From Emiliania huxleyi CCMP1516 (taxonomy: Eukaryota > Haptophyta > Isochrysidales > Noelaerhabdaceae), in NCBI RefSeq assembly GCF_000372725.1, contig NW_005200507.1, positions 516,750 through 580,749 on the forward strand: 64,000 bases of DNA, written 5' to 3'. The position numbers were made by a program, and so were the translations under genes. Positions within the stretch are counted from its first letter, which is position 1, and each line of letters opens with the position of its first letter. The notes below the pieces were generated by a model. The model did not search any database. It was not told the origin of the DNA and saw only the letters and a list, made by a program, of their open reading frames with translations. Below are positions 61,222 through 64,000 of the stretch, piece by piece.

Positions 61222-61350
61222 AGGGTTCGGACTTTTTGCGGGGTATGGTATGGTACTCTCACACAACCCACCTCGAGACCATACCCTCAGCACCATACCC
61301 CCCCACCCTTTGGGGGTACCATACCATACCCCGCAAAAAGTTGGAACCCA
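61222..61350. mobile_element. Small MITE-like foldback element
   Basis: Left end GGGTTC..ACTTTTTGCGGGG..TATGGTATGGTAC (61222-61257) and right end GTACCATACCATACCCCGCA...GGAACCC (61315-61350) are near-perfect inverted repeats around ~57 bases with more ACCATACCC units. The ends (GGGTTC/GAACCC) resemble those of the element at 6992-7223. It ends 46 bases before the next start codon. Confidence 0.7.
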
Positions 61351-61396
61351 GCGCCGAATATGTGGCAGGGCCGATGGTCTCTCTCTACCGAAGGTC

Positions 61397-64000
61397 ATGC
61401 GACCCGCCGCTGTCCTAATCGCGGCTGCAGTCCTGCTCTGCGTCGTCCGCCTCTCGCGGGAGCGATGGGAGTTCTCCGGTCGTGGCGCACCTCCCGTGGT
61501 GCCACCGACGGAGCTTTTGCTCTGGCAGCAGGGACGGACAGCAGGCGCCGCCGCTCAGCCGCCCACGCCTGCCGAAGCCTCGCGATCCTCCACCGGCGCG
61601 AAGTCTCCCGGCGGCGGCGCTGAGTCCTCTGGCGGTGGCGCCAAGCAGCCAGCGTCCGGATGGCGCCGTGCGCTTCCTGACGAGGTCCGCCAGTCGGCGC
61701 AGTGGTTTGACCGCCCGCGAACCGTGGAAGAGCTGCTGGCCGCCGTGCCCGAGGGCGCTGCCGTTTGGCTCTCGCTGTCCAACTCTGCCTTTCGCGACCT
61801 CGCCGTCAATTGGGCAGCGCACGTCTATCGGCTCGGGAAGGAGCGCAGTGCGGCGATCGCTGCGCTCGACCGCAACTTTGTGGCCGCGTTGGTGGCGGAG
61901 CGGCTGCCGTGCCTCGAGCTGGTGCACCCGCTCCTCGAGAGGCCGGCGGCGAACCTGCGCTCCAACGTGACGGGTTTCCGCCGGTTCGGCGCGATGAAGG
62001 CGTCGCTGGTTCTCTCCTTCATCACCCGCGGCCGCGACGTGCTGCTCTCCGACGTAGACGTCGTCTGGATCCGCGACCCGGAAGCGGTGCTGCGGCCGCT
62101 GATGGAGGCGGACGTCATGTCGTCGACGGACTGCACCTCGATCACGGCCGACGAGACCTACGCCCGCGGCGAGCGGGAGGTCGGCCCTGCTAGGTGCGCG
62201 TACATGCCCGGCAACCGCGCAGGCGCCTTCGCCACTACTCTCCAGAGCCACGACACGTCCACGACACGTCCATGACACGTCCACGACACGCCCCCGCAGG
62301 CCACGCCGCCTTCAACACAGGCGTCCTCTACTTCCGAGCCACCACCGCCGCCAAGGCCTTCGCCGCGGCGTGGCGCGTCCGGCTGCTCTCAGTCGCGGAG
62401 CAGGCACCCCATATCTCTCCACATCTCCCCACATCTCCCCACATCTCCCCATATCTCTGTCGCGGAGCAGGCAGCGCCGCGCCGCGTGCAGTGCCCGGCA
62501 CACCGCATCCCGCCGCGGACGGACGCACCGCCCTTGCTCCGCCCCGCTGCACCGCTCAGCGGGCCTGGCCCGCGCGCGCAGGACGAGCTGCACTACGTGC
62601 GCACGACCGAGTACGTGGACGACCAGTACGCCTTCAACCTGCTGCTGTGGCACGGCTTCCGCAACCACCCGGGAGGCGCGGTGACGAGCACCAGGCCGCG
62701 CAGCCGCGTCATCAGCGTCGTCGTCGACCCGAAGGGCTCGGCCGGCGAGGCGAACGTCCAGGCGGCGGCCGAGGACGCGCGCGGCGCGCGGCGCACCGCC
62801 TTTGGCTGGCGGAGCGGCTGGAAGCAGCTCGTCGAAGGGAAGGTTGGAGTGAGCCGCCCTGGCGGGGCCGTCGGCGCGGACGAGGCGCGGCCGACTTCCT
62901 TCGCCTTTGCGCCGCTGCCGGCGCGCTTCTTCTGCTCAGGTTGCGCCGTGCTGAGCAGTGGCAGCCCAGCCTGGCGGGAGAGAGTTCGCCTTCGCCACCG
63001 TAGGCCACGTGTACTGGGTGCAGCAGGGCGGCGAGCGGCGCGACTGTGTCGCAGTCCACACCACGTTCACCGAGGGCGGCGACACGGGCAAGGTATGGCG
63101 GCTGCGCGAGGCGTGAGCACCCTCGAGCTCGCGTGCCCAGCCTTCTCTTCTCTTCTCTTCTCTTCTCTTCTCGAGACCTCGAGCTCGCGTGCCCAGCCGA
63201 GACGTCTCCTTGACGCGTCAGTCGACATCTTCAGGCGCGGCTCTGGCTGCTCGACCCGCCAGAGTACTATTCGCCTGCGGGTGAGCGGGGAGGGGCGGCG
63301 GGCGGCGGGCGGCAGCGTGGGCTGAGCGGCGATTGCGGCGTCTGCCCGTGTAGGCGGCTTCCTCACCTTCACGCCTCCGCAGCCCCTCGCCGGCCCCCTC
63401 CCGCCGGAGAGCGACCCGTCCGCAAGCAGTGACTTCGACGACAAGTACCGGACGGGCTGGCTGGTGCCGACGGCGCTTCGGCGATCGCCGCGGCTGCGCG
63501 CGCACCTCGAGCTGGTGCGACGGCACTTGCTCGCGTTGCGCGACGCTCTCGCGCTCGCTTCGGTCCTCGGCCGCACTCTCGTCGTCCCGCGGCTGCCGTG
63601 CTTGTGCGACCGCTCCGAGGCTGTCACCATCATCCCGAGCTGCGTCTTCGAGGCGTCCGACCTCGAGCTCCCCTTCCACTGCCCCATCTCGCATATCCTC
63701 GACCTCGGCCGGCTGCTCCGCATGGCGGGCCAGCCGGGCGGCGTGCCCATCCGCGAGTCGACTCTCCTCGCCAACCCGCTCGCGCCGCGCTCCTTGGCGG
63801 CGCCCGGTGCGACGGTGCGCGTTGCTATCGCGGCCAACGCCTCGGCCATTGCGGCGATGCGACTAGCGGGCAAGGCTGCACTGAGTGTGGCGACGTCGGA
63901 TGCCGAAGCGAAAGCATCACTCGGTCGTGAGAGCCGTTGGGGCAGTGCGGAGGCACCCGATTGCCGCCGACTCCGGGCGTGCCCTCCTCCAAAGCTGACA
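61397..64000 (+). CDS. GT77-family glycosyltransferase (XEG113/RRA-like), 3' end off window
   Basis: Exons: 61397-62222, 62300-62403, 62582-62939, ~62983-63110, 63235-63280 and 63354 to beyond 64000. Introns are three GC-AG and two GT-AG; the fourth exon's start is least certain because its intron would be 43 bases. It is a type II membrane protein (AAVLIAAAVLLCVVRLS) for the Golgi. The nucleotide-diphospho-sugar transferase domain has FRRFGAMKASLVLSFITRGR and DVLLSDVDVVWIRDP with the DxD metal site, then FNTGVLYFR, YVDDQYAFNLLL, VGHVYWVQQ, VAVHTTFTEGG, LLDPPEYYSP, GGFLTF and LPFHCPISHILDL. This block order matches plant XEG113-type arabinosyltransferases acting on cell-wall glycoproteins. 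The sugar and acceptor here are unknown. Confidence 0.85.
63140..63215 (+). repeat. TTCTC tract and direct repeat in a GT77 intron
   Basis: Five TTCTC units are flanked by two copies of CTCGAGCTCGCGTGCCCAGC (about 63121 and 63179). Confidence 0.8.

Overview
This window looks like nuclear DNA from a unicellular alga, most likely a haptophyte and probably a coccolithophore close to Emiliania/Gephyrocapsa. The evidence is very GC-rich coding sequence, short C-rich introns with GC-AG as the commonest splice type, interstitial TTAGGG arrays, an SLC4-type anion exchanger, and many small dispersed repeats. It is a draft assembly: a run of exactly 100 N at 22776-22875 lies wholly inside an intron. 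Nothing looks prokaryotic. The species is an inference.

Layout: 0.8-1.9 kb, a LUC7-like splicing factor downstream of a palindrome-rich region; 4.2-5.6 kb, a GT23-like fucosyltransferase between foldback and CTGTCAG repeats; 7-8.4 kb, a MITE-like element and a lipid-anchored-looking protein of unknown function; 8.6-10.4 kb, a decayed non-LTR retroelement with RNase H remnants; 11.3-14.5 kb, two membrane-protein genes converging; 14.9-18.6 kb, a complete ten-exon cullin-3; 19.4-20.5 kb, interstitial telomeric repeats and a ~186-bp satellite; 22-24 kb, a bestrophin-family channel; 26.9-29.0 kb, a pentameric ligand-gated ion channel with EF-hands; 29.5 kb, a tiny CaaX-terminated protein; 30.1-30.8 kb, a CS-domain protein; 32.8-34.8 kb, an SLC4 anion transporter; 36.3-38.7 kb, a double-DCD protein head to head with ATP sulfurylase (39.1-40.4 kb); 41-42 kb, a divergent histone-H3-like protein and a SAYSvFN membrane protein; 42.5-44.2 kb, transposon-like debris; 45.3-46.6 kb, an LCAT-family acyltransferase/lipase; 48.6-49.4 kb, NECAP; 49.6-51.8 kb, a repeat nest with two tandem copies of an unrecognised ORF; 52-56 kb, VPS11; 56.3-56.9 kb, a Tctex-type dynein light chain; 57.7-59.7 kb, a TPR-membrane-prolyl-hydroxylase fusion; 60.3-60.9 kb, a possible transposase-derived fragment between GGTTCACGG repeats; 61.4 kb to the end, a GT77 glycosyltransferase that runs off the window.

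The genes serve ordinary eukaryotic functions: splicing, ubiquitin ligation, endosomal tethering, clathrin adaptors, dynein, sulfate assimilation and glycosylation. Three ion-transport genes (bestrophin, pentameric channel, SLC4) lie within 13 kb. The most interesting item is the pentameric channel. It carries a nicotinic-type aromatic box, a vicinal cysteine pair, a cation-channel signature in M2, and a pair of calcium-binding EF-hands in its intracellular loop. I reconstructed 39 introns from reading frame and homology: 21 are GC-AG, 15 GT-AG and 3 appear to be GA-AG. Exon joins were inferred by hand and have no transcript support.
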